From positions 1 through 64,000 of the forward strand of contig CAJNYU010000278.1 in NCBI GenBank assembly GCA_905331475.1: a stretch of DNA of 64,000 nucleotides. Reading direction: 5' to 3'. The notes under the pieces are model-generated. The model worked only from the letters and a program-made list of their open reading frames with translations, was not told the origin of the DNA and made no database searches. Below, piece after piece: positions 23,498 through 35,053 of this stretch (its first letter is position 1; every line of letters starts with the position of its first letter). The position numbers and the translations under genes are program-made. The DNA is from Rotaria socialis. Its lineage: Eukaryota; Rotifera; Eurotatoria; Philodinida; Philodinidae.

Positions 23498-25592
23498 TTA
23501 CATTTCTACTAGATTTTGAGTTATTTGTGAACATAATCGTTGTAAATCTTGAGTTTTAGCATTCACTGTTTGATTGAAATCATTTGATTTTGATTCGAAT
23601 AGATCGCAAAGACGCATTAACTGTTGATGATTTCGATTTGGTGGAGAACGACGAAGTGTTCGATTTGAATAGGAATCTTTTGGAGTACGTCGCTGTAGTT
23701 CATTACGAAGATTTTGATTGTTGGTCTCAGTTTCCTGTAATAATAGAAAAAATTTAAACGAGTGCTAATTAAAATGTTTAATATACAGCTAAACGATCTT
23801 GTAAAGAATTGGTTTGAGATATATAACGTTGAACTTGATTTTCAAGTTGAACAATTTTCTAGAGATGAGACAAAACTGTTCAATGGTAACGATAAATGAA
23901 ATGTCATACTTGTTCTTGTTCTTTATTACGTCGATCGGCAGAATCGAGAAGATTTTTGAATTCGTGTGCTTCATTCACTTGTCCACCGCCCGGTGAATGA
24001 CGACTAGAAACCTAAAATTTTAACTTTCCCTATAAGTTATTCTTACCACTGATTGATTCTTAATTATTTAATTTCAAGGAAAAAGAAAATATTCAATTGC
24101 CATATACAACATGAGAAAATCATGTTTTTTTTTGTATCGCATGAATACATATAACTTCAATCATTGTCTGAGTGCTTATTATGTATCCGTATCTTAAATA
24201 AGTACCCACTGTATTATTGAAGTTATATGTGCTCATGCGTACAAAAACACAGAACAGAGAAAAAATATGATTTTCTCTTAATTTATATTAGAAGTAAAAA
24301 AACGAATCTCTTATTCTTTGAACTTTAGTTGTTATTTATGATCAATATGTTACGCCATCCAGTGAAGCCTTTCGTTGGATATTAATTAGCGGAAACAGTA
24401 ACTTGATGCAAAAATGATTCTACGGTTAAACTATTCACACATATATAGAAGTAATCCGGACTTAGGAGGATTAATTGAACAACTCAAAAAATGATTCGAT
24501 GTCTCGACTGGTACACGAAAGTTAATAACAAGCGGATTTAAATACGCTTCAGCTTTATGACACATGTTATAATGGCTGATAGATTATAGAGAAAATAAAA
24601 TTCAAAGCAGAATTTTGTCAATGGTAATTATTCGATATTGAAATTCTTACCATTTGCCTCAGACGAGAACATTCATCACGATAAAACTGTAATTGTCGTT
24701 TCCATTCTTCGACATTGGCATGACTTTCGTGTAGTGCGGTTGTTAGTTTTGCATTATTATTACGTAGAAGATCTAATTCTTCTTGCCATTTTTTTGAATT
24801 CGTCGAACTAGAAAATAATTTCATATAGATTTACAATCAAAAACATGATTTACCTTTGTGCGAGAGCAAATTTCAGATGAGCATTTTCTTGTTTTAATTG
24901 TATGGTTGGATCTGTTCGATTCGATTGTATTGACCAATCGGATTCGGACTTATCAAAATGAAAAATCGTTTTAACGCTTTTTTTTTGTTTTTTGTTATTA
25001 ATACAAAAGAGATTCTTACGCGAGCGGTTTGTCGAGCATCGACGCTACTACTTCGAAGTGCATTTCTTGCTGCTTCTTTTACTTCAATAAATTTATCCAT
25101 GAACTAAAAATTTTGTTTTAAAAAAATTTAAAAAAACCCAAATCAAAGATTTCTTCAATCTACTCGTGTAAGATCATTTTCATGCGCAAAGCCTAAGCCG
25201 TAAACATGATTTGCTCGTGAATCAACCCATTGACAAAATTTTTGTGATGTCTTTGTAAAGCTCATACGAGAAGTAATAACCGTATTGATAAGTACTTTTG
25301 GACCATCAACAGATAAAATTCGATAAACATTTTTAACTGAATCGTGAAATATTTGCACATTGACTATATAAAAAAATAGAGAAATCAAAAGCGGCCGACG
25401 GTAAAAATATTTTTTTCAATCGTTTTTCGGCCTTCATACCAGAACCAATCGATAACGGAATCCAAGATTTTCGTGTATCAGGATCAACTTGAAATATATG
25501 AGCTTTACATGTATATAAAGGTGATTGTTCACTAGAAGAATATTTAGATTATATTGATTAATCAACAAGAAACATGTTGTTCTTTACTTCAT
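23498..25592 (-). CDS. HOMER: Homer scaffold protein
   Basis: Nine minus-strand exons: 25592-25588, 25531-25440, 25363-25164, 25103-25020, 24948-24854, 24807-24651, 24011-23910, 23858-23787 and 23734-23498. They give 347 residues with all phases consistent, close to the usual 350 or so. Residues 1-110 are the EVH1 domain: [32 protein letters not shown] [25 protein letters not shown]. The middle holds [23 protein letters not shown], the highly conserved start of the Homer coiled coil, and the C-terminal third is a long coiled coil for tetramer formation. Homer links metabotropic glutamate receptors, IP3 and ryanodine receptors and Shank at synapses. The first exon codes only for the Met and part of a codon. 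Intron 6 (639 nt) is unusually long and contains a hairpin element. Confidence 0.95.
24112..24278. repeat. hairpin (MITE-like) element in a Homer intron
   Basis: The left arm, about 24112-24161, runs from GAGAAAATCATG to ATATAACTTCAAT. The right arm, about 24216-24278, is its imperfect reverse complement, from ATTGAAGTTATAT to ATGATTTTCTC. The inner part also pairs (GTGCTTATT with AATAAGTACCCAC). The whole 167 bp could fold into one long hairpin. It has no coding capacity. Confidence 0.65.
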
Positions 25593-27452
25593 GTTCGTAT
25601 CAAGATGCATATAGACGATTATCTGTAAGAGCGAGAGAAATATATATTGAACTTTTTATGGTATAACGAAGAGAGAGAGAGAGAGAGAAAGAAAGATTAT
25701 TGTAATGCAAGAGAAGAAAAAACCGTTCGAAGGTATAAAAGTATATAAGAGTAACTATTCTTTTGTAACGTATTCTATACAAAAATAAACAATGCTTCAA
25801 GCAAGAACAGAAAGAAAAGGCAAAGTGAGTGAGAGAGAGAGAGAGGAGGGACACAGAAATTTGATCTCAAATAAACTGAACTATAGAATCATTCCGGGCT
25901 TTATTGCTTCGATAATATTTGGAGCTAACGAGATGAACAATATAATTAGTGACATCTTTCATAAACGAGCCAAAGGCGAAAACCGCAAACAAGATAGAAT
26001 ATTTATTGTTATAGAATAATTCAAGATGGATTTATTCGAAAGAAGAAAAATGTTGTGGTTGTTATAGTTCAAAAAACGAATCGATATTTTTCTGCGTCTG
26101 CCAGACATTTTGTTAGTCTTAGTGAAACACATCTCACAGTGCATTATGATGAAGTACGATATATATATATATATATATATATTTTTTTATTTTTTATATT
26201 GTTCTCAATAATCTATTTGTATTTCACACCATATCAGTATATCATATTTGTTTACAATGTGGCCATAGACGAATCGATTTATATAATTAAACGTTTTTGA
26301 TAGACTTGTCTTACGAAACGAAATCATTGCAGTCGAATTGAGCTTGTGTAATAAGTTAAAATAGTGATAAAAAACTGATTATACAGTAGCATGAAAAATT
26401 CAAGATATTTGCTTTTAAGGTTAAATAGAAGATCATGAGATTAGAAAAATTCATCTCAGACGCCTGACTTCCGAAAAGAATTTAACATATTCAAATCAAT
26501 GAATTTCAAGTTTGAATATTTGCCGTGAAGAGGCGAAAGTCCTACTGAGAATTTAACACATAAACTATTCTTATAACCTTGAATGAAATTTCCTCTATGG
26601 TTTCAGACAAAGTAATAAGCCTAGAAATTTTCGTCATTCAAGTATATCGACTCTGGTTTTGTTTTTATTTATGTGCAAGACTAATGAAGTTTCTTATCAA
26701 CACAAAACATTTTCTCGTCGTTCCGAATAATCAATGATTTACATGTGTAAGGTCACATCATCTTTTTCCCGATGAATAATTGCTAATCCACCGAAAATTT
26801 TATTTGGCCTTGTAATCGCTGTGTTTTTTTCAAAGAGAAAATTATTTTTTATGTTTTGCATGAAAAGTAAAGAAACCGAGCACGTAGCACAACACCAGTT
26901 GTCGCTTCCATGAGAAAAAGAAACCACCATTTTCAATCGTTCGTTTTTACTCGTTCTTTTTATTGCTTCTGCCAATAAAATATATATGGAACAGGACGCA
27001 CAACATCACGCTCCCTGCAACTGTAATGAAGCACTTGACAAAACAAGACTATCGTTGATCAAATTATTCTCATTCAATTAGTTGACAGGTAGGATCTCGT
27101 TTTGCTATAAACAACTGTCGAGCAATTTGAAGTAGATAAGCCGCGAAAAATTTCATTTTCTGACTTGAAAGGTCAATTAGAAAAATTATCCTTGATAGCA
27201 AATATCATTTCATAAACTATTCGAAAAACAAACTCGTCATGAATTTAACCTACGCAGATTTCTGAGCTCCAAAATTCTCTGCAACCGAAGAAAAAACGAA
27301 TTTCCAATAAATCAAATTCCGGACGTAACAAGAAAGACATGTATCTAATAGCCACTATTATAATAATTGCATGTCAATAGAAAAAAAAGCATATGTGGCA
27401 CCTATAAATTGATTTGAATGTTTAGATATATACAGTGGTACCAACGATATAA
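25593..27452. other. intergenic stretch between Homer and the FN3 gene
   Basis: About 1.9 kb between divergent genes, so it probably holds both promoters. It contains (GA)n runs near 25670-25700 and 25827-25850 and a (TA)n run at 26160-26181. No exon is recognised. Confidence 0.4.
26160..26181. repeat. (TA)n microsatellite
   Basis: A simple TA run followed by T-rich DNA. Confidence 0.9.
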
Positions 27453-28268
27453 ATGGATAGTGGGTTGTATTTCTTATGTATTCTTGTTCTTTCTCTTTCA
27501 ATCGGGCCATTATGTAACTGTCAAACCGGCCCATCTATAACTCAACCAAAATTGATATCTATTATTCCGATCAATTCTACAGCTTTAACTGTAAATTGGG
27601 CATTCGCTGCTACATCGATTGATCAATCTGATCTCATAAGAATTTATATCGTCTTTTATGAATTTTTCTATTCTTATAATGCAACATACGCATCCAACAA
27701 TTATACATTTACATCGGCAAATAAAACAATAACTAGTTTAACGAAAAATTTCGACTTAGTTAATGCTTATTATTATGTTTGCTTTTCATCGAATTCAACA
27801 GTAACAAATGTTAGCGTATTTCTCTCGATTGTAAATATTTGCACTTTAACGCGAACATGTCTACGTTCAAATGCAGCATGCCCCGGGCCATCTTCCGTAA
27901 CTGTTCTTGCGAGCAGTATTTCGTCGAATTCGTTTACTATTTCATATTTTTGGCCAATCGATTTACCTTATTCATTGAATTCCATTAAGGCACAATTGAT
28001 TAACAATGGTCAAATAGGCGCGAGTACAGGTTCTACGCAGAATACGACGTACACTATTCAATCCTACCAATTTACTGGTCTACAACCGCTAACAACTTAT
28101 ACAGTTAATGCTAGTTTTAGTTATAGTATTCTTACAATGGCTGCACAAACAAATACAACAATTTTATCAGTGACAACTTCGTATTCATCGAAACTATCGT
28201 ATACCCGTGATCTGATATCGTTTTGCTTTTCTTTCTCGGTGATATTGTTTTATATAAAAACTTCATAA
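27453..28268 (+). CDS. secreted/GPI-anchored fibronectin-type-III-like protein
   Basis: A single-exon frame of 271 residues. Residues 1-24 are a signal peptide (FLCILVLSLSIGPLCNC). Two fibronectin-type-III-like domains follow, about 28-130 and 145-240, shown by PKLISI, ALTVNWAF, then FTISYFW and GLQPLTTYTVNASF. There are about ten N-glycosylation sequons. The last 20 residues are hydrophobic with only a short polar end (FCFSFSVILFYIKTS), which fits either a GPI-attachment signal or a tail anchor. The protein is probably at the cell surface. No closer family is recognised. Confidence 0.7.
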   Translation: MDSGLYFLCILVLSLSIGPLCNCQTGPSITQPKLISIIPINSTALTVNWAFAATSIDQSDLIRIYIVFYEFFYSYNATYASNNYTFTSANKTITSLTKNFDLVNAYYYVCFSSNSTVTNVSVFLSIVNICTLTRTCLRSNAACPGPSSVTVLASSISSNSFTISYFWPIDLPYSLNSIKAQLINNGQIGASTGSTQNTTYTIQSYQFTGLQPLTTYTVNASFSYSILTMAAQTNTTILSVTTSYSSKLSYTRDLISFCFSFSVILFYIKTS

Positions 28269-28689
28269 TAGAAAATATCGACGGAATCATATTGTATAAA
28301 TTAATAATTCCTTTTATAAATACCTTTCTAAAACGATGACTTCCCCAGCCAGACTACTTTAGTTTGTTCCCGGTGGCTCTTCGGTTCTCCGGAATAAGGA
28401 AGTCTCGTTGTTGACAAATCTCATTAAAATGTTGAATATTTCTATTAGCTTAAAATTAAATAATCTGTGTTATTCAATGTACGCATTATACACAAATATA
28501 TGATGATACATTGTATTTTTATTTCAGCATAATTTTTTTAAATGTTTTAAGATAAGTTCAATAAACACTAGCTAAAAAATCAATAGTTTATTCATATTGA
28601 ATAAGATGGAATGACCAACAACGAATAATCTACAAAAGATGCATTTTTTTCAAAATCTTGTCAAAAGCAGAAAAATGTGATTCTTACAA
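28269..28689. other. intergenic stretch with GC-rich hairpin
   Basis: Mostly AT-rich. Positions 28338-28405 stand out: GACTTCC and GGAAGTC can pair around a CCGG...CCGG interior. It could be a structured 3' UTR element or small RNA, without firm evidence. Confidence 0.35.
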
Positions 28690-28809
28690 TTAACTTTGCT
28701 TTTTAGCTTTAATATTAGATGAATTAATATAATGATAAAGAATAATCAGTAAAAATACCAAAACATTTAAGATATTTGCAAAAATAGCCAATTGCACGTC
28801 AGTAATCAT
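28690..28809 (-). CDS. OST4: oligosaccharyltransferase subunit OST4
   Basis: A 39-codon minus-strand gene that is easy to miss. The protein starts [19 protein letters not shown] and continues with a hydrophobic stretch, LYHY and a lysine-rich tail (KAKKQ). This is the signature of OST4, the tiny single-pass ER membrane subunit of the oligosaccharyltransferase complex, usually 35-40 residues. OST4 stabilises STT3-type catalytic subunits during N-glycosylation. The ATG lies 8 nt behind a TTCTTCTAAG acceptor-like sequence, fitting a trans-spliced short mRNA. Length, start and key residues all agree, so confidence is high. Confidence 0.95.
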   Translation of the reverse strand: MITDVQLAIFANILNVLVFLLIILYHYINSSNIKAKKQS

Positions 28810-30278
28810 GTCTATTGCTTAGAAGAAATCTTGTTTTAATTTATTATCTAAAATAACCATTTGAAAGAACATCTTCTAAACATTCATTCTATATAATCAA
28901 CTTAATCTTTAAACCCGATTTTGACAAATCCACTCAACGCTTTCTTTTCATAAAAAGTAACAAAACCAAATAATAAACGAGTTCATTTTAACAAGAGAAG
29001 AGAAGAGGATTTGTTTTTTCCTGATTGGTAGATATTCAACCAATGACATAGGGTGTCGCTTCAACTTCAAGTCACACTGAATTTGATTCTCTCTATCGAT
29101 AGACGAAGTACTTCTAAAGTTATGTTATATTCGTTCAGCCGACAAGTTCTTCAAAACAGAGCGACAAAAGTTCCAAGGATCGTTTTGATGAATTCAAAAT
29201 AACCAATCCATGATGATATATTAATTTTAATGTGTTCCATTAAACACCATTTGATCACTTTTTATGAGAAATGTTAGCTAATATGCCATATGCCAATGTT
29301 TTTATCAATTTACATTTAATGAATGTGCTGAAAATATTTCAAAAACTTGTCTTACACATTAGATTATTCAGCCAAATGTCTTATTTTAGCTTTAGAGTCT
29401 GACATTCTACCTATCGTGTTAATAGAAAATTATGTTCTTCTTCTCTGTTGAAGATTTTCATGAAATCTCTTAAGTATAGTGACAATTTTCTACTTCGTGT
29501 ATGCGCGATAGCTAAAATAGGAAAAAAGGTCACCAGTGTAAGAAAAAGAAGAAAAAATATGATATTTCAGTTATTGTAGTTGGAAATTAAGGCAGACCAC
29601 AAAAATGAAAGGTATGCATAAACCAAATTATTTTTATAATAGCAAGATGTACAGAGAAATACGAGGCTGAAAATTTTCTTACACACGTAACAAAACACTC
29701 CCATTATATATGCATGAAATTTCATTCCGGCGGCATGAAAATCCTGTTCTGGACTTGAGAGTATTTCTTATCAAAATATGTTTTTCGATCAAGAATGAAA
29801 AATATGTTACTTCATTATAACTCCTCTTCGATATTGAGCAATCGAATCTCAATATTAAAAAAAATTTATCGAACAACGTTGGCGGTTTTATTATTATGAC
29901 TTCACATAAAAAGATATGATCACACTCTTTTCTCGAAATGCACATCTGTAAATGCAAATTACAAAAAAAAACAGATACAAAAATAAGTTATACGTATATG
30001 AAAATTGCTGTAAAAATAAGAGAGAGAGAGAGAGAGAAAGAGACCTGCATTATGTACAAGAGGAGAGAAGCGAGACCAATATTTTGTTACTAATCATTAG
30101 CAAGTAGTCTTAATGGCGAAAGTAAAGATGAGAGAAGCAATAAAGATCGACTTGGTTGACTGATTCTCGGTAAATATGTATGGATATATAAATGAGTTCC
30201 GATTAATGTTATATACTACATACAATACTTCATCATTAGTACATCGTTAGCTGTATTTTCCTAAGAGCAATATTCCAA
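28810..30278. other. intergenic stretch
   Basis: About 1.5 kb of AT-rich DNA with a (GA)n run at 30021-30039. A minus-strand frame at 29679-29957 has no domain-like content and no splice support. It probably contains the promoters of OST4 and of the next gene. Confidence 0.4.
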
Positions 30279-31891
30279 ATGGCAACTAACGACGTTTTAT
30301 TCAACGAAGCAGACGTTAACGGCGATGGATTCTTGTCCGAAAATGAATTTCGAAGTTTTTTATCACGAAATTCTGGAGCGAATATCGATGTTGGTAATCT
30401 CTCTGTCGGTAGTGATTTTAATAATTCAAGAACTGGCAGTCCCCCCTATGGTTCATCAGCATATCGATCAACCATGTACGAAACAGGCACAAGCAGCAAC
30501 AGTGTGAACGGTGATATCAACTATGCTGGAGGTGACTTCGTTGGTACGAATTATGGTTCATCAGCATATCAATCATCTATTGGTGGCGAGGCAACAAATC
30601 TTAATCTTACAAATGTTGGCACAATTTCGGGTGGTGATGCAGCTTTATTTGGTGCTTCGTCTGCATCGCAATCATCGAGTGTTGTTCATCAATATGAAAC
30701 TGATGCTCAAGGAAATTTCAAAGATTCAAATCCACAAGTTATACGACGTCCAGCACAAAATGGACCAATAAATTATTCACAAAATATTAAAGTTCGATTT
30801 TTTCAACCACCAGCTCCTCCACCACCAGGCGTATGCCGCCATTTTCACATTATATCATTTTTATAACTTTGTTTTTTTTTGTTTCCGAATGATTTCAGCC
30901 ATTGATCATCAAAGAAGTTCGTCCACCTCAACCACCGGCACCGGCACCACTTCGTATTCGTCAACAAGCTCCACCCCTACCTCAACAACCACCCATGATT
31001 CTACGTGAGCGACCACCACTCAAACCAGCGTCTGTTGCATCACAAACTGGTAGGAAAAACAGACAGATGAAGCTGAATTCCATTAATTGAATTTTTTATT
31101 TAGTTGTTCGAAATTTACCTCCAATTCCACTTCCACCACGATCAGTTGTTATCGAACGCATACCTCCTGCACCACCAAAACCACGTAAAATTTCTAATCT
31201 TGCTATTTAACATTCTTATAATGATTTTTTTTTGGAAATTAGGTGATATTATCATTGAACGTTGGCTTCCATATGGGCCAATGGCTCAAAGAAAAACGAT
31301 TGTTCAGCGTGCTGAAGCCGCTAAAGCATATCAAAAACCACGCAATATTATCCTTCAATACGAGTCACCACAAGTACGTGTGATTCGACAATTTCAACGT
31401 TTTGGTGTTACACTCGAAAATCCTGAAGAATACATTCGGCGTTATGGTGCAACACTTTTCGATACTCCTTCATTACTTCAACAAGTACGTGCAGCCGGTG
31501 TTGTTGAAGATATAGTAAGCTATTAAAATGTATAGCATCATACATCTCTCTCTCTCTCTCTCTCTCTCTCTGTTCATATGTTTATTAGTCGGTACCAGCT
31601 GTAGCAAATGCAAGTGCTGTCAGTACATCTGGATTTTCGTCTTCGTCATCGGCAGGTGGTCAAATTCTTGATACTACTACTCTCAATGGACTTGAACTAG
31701 GCGGTGTTACTGGTGGTGGTGGTAGTGGTGGTGGTAGTAGCGCGTCATTCTATGAAACATCCTATTCCGGCGGTGGTAATGTCTCTGGAACAGACCGTGG
31801 TCTTGTTGGCATAAATAACCTTTTTAAAGCGGTTGATACTAATAACGACGGTGTTTTATCTCCGCTTGAATTTCACAATGCTGGTTTTTAA
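30279..31891 (+). CDS. EF-hand/proline-rich repeat protein A
   Basis: Five exons: 30279-30830, 30899-31049, 31104-31184, 31243-31514 and 31589-31891, giving 452 residues. An EF-hand near the N-terminus (DVNGDGFLSENEF) and another at the extreme C-terminus (DTNNDGVLSPLEF) flank a Ser/Gly-rich region, a proline-rich centre with repeated ERPP/EVRPP-like units, and a conserved block: IIIERWLPYGPM, QRKTIVQRAEA, QVRVIRQFQRFGV, ENPEEYIRRYGATL and VRAAGVVEDI. I do not know a named family. The ER(x)PP-type repeats recall cytoskeletal alveolin/articulin-like sequences, but that is only a resemblance. There is no signal peptide. A diverged copy lies downstream on the opposite strand. Confidence 0.8.
31542..31571. 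repeat. (CT)n microsatellite in an intron
   Basis: A simple CT run inside the last intron of the EF-hand/proline-rich gene A, upstream of its acceptor. Confidence 0.85.
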
Positions 31892-32484
31892 TGAAAAATT
31901 CAAATAACTCTACGTTTTCTTCTAATTATATTATATTCATTAATAACTAGTGATATAGTCTTACAAGCCACTAACCCTATACCGAAACGCTTCGTTTTTT
32001 AATTTCGCAATTTTTTTCATATTATATATGTCTTTTACATATCGATATTAAACAAGGAATAAAATTTGTTTTCAAAAAACAAAATAAAAATCACATATAC
32101 ATCATGATCATAATCAGTATGGCCCCTTTTTTTTATTGAAGGAAATGAAAAAAAAAGGTGCAACACAAACTAATGTAATATATTATCTTTACATGTATGT
32201 AGATGTACGATCAAGCAAAAAAATAGAGAAAAAAAATTCATGTGAGCGATATGATCAAAGAGAACACGGTAACGAAAACAGGAAGAACATGAATCATATG
32301 ACATAAAAAAAAACGAAGTTATACTAGCCCTTGTTCTTATAACAAGGTTATATGTGAATGCAAATTCTTTCTTTTTCTTTCTCTCCTTCAAATTCATCAA
32401 ATCAGTCAATACTTGTTTTATAACAAAATAATTTATCTAAATTAAAAATAGATTTATCGTTCGATTATAAAATCATTGTAATCA
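31892..32484. other. gap between convergent paralogues
   Basis: AT-rich DNA shared by the two facing 3' ends, so probably 3' UTRs. Nothing else is seen. Confidence 0.4.
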
Positions 32485-34317
32485 TTATACATACTGAGAT
32501 CGAGCATTAATGAATTGACGAAATTCATTAACATCAAGACTTCCATCTTTATTTAAGTCAGCATTTTTAAATGCAATATTAGTTAGATCCATATTGCTAC
32601 CATTTGAAACATTGTATGTTTGATAGCCGCCTGATGTGTCGACATCACCAAATGTACTAACACCTTGCGTCGAAAATGAAGCTGATTCGTACCCTGATGC
32701 TAAATCTCCAGTGCTACCGCCGTGACCTGATTCATAACCTGAAAAAGCAGCATCACCTTGTTGACCACCAAAATTTGATGATTCAAATGATGATGATGAA
32801 ACAGCACCACCAGCACCTCCTCCCACAGTTGTTTCAACACCTGCAGTTGTATTTGCAAACTCAGCATTGAACGACGATGAACTTCCTGTTGCAGCGACAT
32901 TTCCTGGCGGTGACTAAAACAAACAACAATTGATAATTCATAGGATGACAAATATGAATCTAGTGTTTCTTTTTTAAAATTTACAATATCTTCAATAACA
33001 CCAGCAGCACGCGCTTGTTGAAGTAAAGAGTGCGCATCAATAAGCGATGCACCATAACGTTGAATATATTCTTGTGGATTTTCGGGAGCAATACCAAGAC
33101 GTTGAAATTGTCGAACAACACGTACTTGTGGTGCTTCGTATTGAATGATAATATTACGTGGTTTTGGATAGGGTTTAACAGCTTCAGCACGTTGAACAAT
33201 TGTTTTTCTTTGACTCATGGCTCCATAGGGAATCCAACGTTCAATGATAATATCGCCTAGTTTCGAAAAGTTTCATTAAATGAATTTAAAATAGCAAGAT
33301 TAGAAATCTTACGTGGCTTTGGTGGAAGCGGTGGTAATCGTTCGATGATAACTGAACGTGGTGGAATAGGAAGAGCTGGTAATTTTCGAATAACTATACG
33401 AAAGAAAAACAATTTCATCAGTACAAACTTTATTGATCTATGATGTTTTACCAGTTTGAGCACCAACAGCAGCTGGAATTGGAGGTGGGCGTTCGCGAAG
33501 TATCAGTGGTGGTGGTGTAGGCAGTGGTGGAGCTCGTTGGCGTACCACCAATGGTGGTGGTGGTGGTGGTTGAGGTGGACGAACTTCTTTGATGATCAAT
33601 GGCTGAAATCATTCCAAAAAAATTAGTGAAGTTATAAAAATGATGCAGTCGGGAAAACGCCCGCTTACGCCTGGTGGTGGAATAGGTGGAGGTTGAAGAA
33701 AACGAATCTTAACGTTCTGTGTATAAGTTACTTGGCCAGTTTGTGCTGGACGCCTGATAATTTGTGGATTAGGATCTTGAAAAAGTCCTTGAGGACTAGT
33801 AGCATATTGTTGAATTTGTTGTTGACTACTCGTTGCTTCAAATGTTGATGATGATGACGCTTCGGCAACTGCATTTGTTGCATCAGCCTCAGTTGTTGCA
33901 GTTGCATCAAATCCACCTGAAACACCGCCACCTGCTGGCGATGAGTAAGATGATTGTTCATAAGAACTATAACTTGCATTACCACCGACTGCATTATTAG
34001 CTCCGGTAATGTTCGTCGTTGTTGCTACACTGCCACCATATCCAGCAGCATTGGCATTTAAATCGCCGTAGGCACCTGACGTCGATCCAGATTCGTAGGA
34101 ACCTGTTGCATATTGACCTCCATCAACAACATTGTTAGCAAAAATCGCTCCTCCAAATCCTAGATTTTGAGCAAGAAGATTGCGAAATTCATTGAAATCA
34201 AGTCGTTGATCTTTATTAATATCTAGTTAGAAAGAAAACAAAAGAAATCGTTTTCTTTTTACGAAAAAAACGTGAGAAAAATTTGGTACCAGCTTGGTTA
34301 AATATTTCATCAGCCAT
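32485..34317 (-). CDS. EF-hand/proline-rich repeat protein B
   Basis: Six minus-strand exons: 34317-34290, 34222-33669, 33602-33452, 33393-33313, 33256-32985 and 32913-32485, giving 504 residues. The three central exons are 151, 81 and 272 nt, exactly the lengths in paralogue A. EF-hand loops lie at both ends (DINKDQRLDFNEF and DLNKDGSLDVNEF). The proline-rich centre and the block IIIERWIPYGAM, QRKTIVQRAEA, QVRVVRQFQRLGI, ENPQEYIQRYGASL and ARAAGVIEDI match A. Copy B has one extra intron that splits the first EF-hand. Both copies presumably bind calcium and share one structural role; no function is assigned. Confidence 0.8.
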
Positions 34318-35014
34318 AATGATACGAATGAATGTCAATCTTGTAAGAAACACAAGCATGAAACTTACATCGTTGTCATTTTAAATAGTTTCATTGAAAT
34401 CAGTCAAGCAAACCAGATAGGGCAAGGACATACTCTTCTGCCTTCACCCTTAGATATGTACAAAGGTATTTCGATAACAGTTCACGCCTCATATACATTT
34501 ATCTCTCTCCCTTTCCTGCCTTCCTTTTCTTCTCTTTTTTCTTTCGTTCATATATCAAAACTATCATCGATGTGAACATTAAAAAAAAAAGATTTTCTTT
34601 TTTTCACTATCACAGTTCAATATTAGATCGGTTGACTCTTTTAATGCGACAAGCATCATTACGTACAATCAAACATTTGACACCGCGATCATGGACACAA
34701 AGATGAGAAATTATCAAAGAAGCATAAAGACGACACCGTCCTTTCGATTCGTTATAAAGCGAAACATCAATTTATTGCTTCTCCACGTCCATATTTCTAG
34801 CAGGGGTTTTCACGCTTATTATGCTGTCTATTTGCATAACTGCTTTTAAATGACACAATACCTTGTCGATACATAGAAATGAGTTAATCAATAATAAACG
34901 AATGCGTAACAGACGTCAAATTTGTAAAAAGAGAAGAAAACTAAAACTATCAATAAAGTCCAAGGTTTTAATATGATATTGTTAATCAAACGCTTATTTT
35001 ATATCGTTAATTTC

Positions 35015-35053
35015 TTTTTCTTCTTCTTCTTCTTCTTCTTCTTCTTCTTCTTT
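35015..35053. repeat. (TTC)n microsatellite
   Basis: A TTC trinucleotide run of about 12 units. Confidence 0.9.

Noticed and set aside
26739..26975. 78-codon minus-strand frame
   Set aside because: Looked slightly protein-like (WCCATC), but no family match and no splice or promoter support.
30325..30771. Met/Gln/His-rich frames in EF-hand gene A
   Set aside because: Shadows of the Ser/Gly-rich coding frame in other phases; the same occurs in gene B at 32676-33994.
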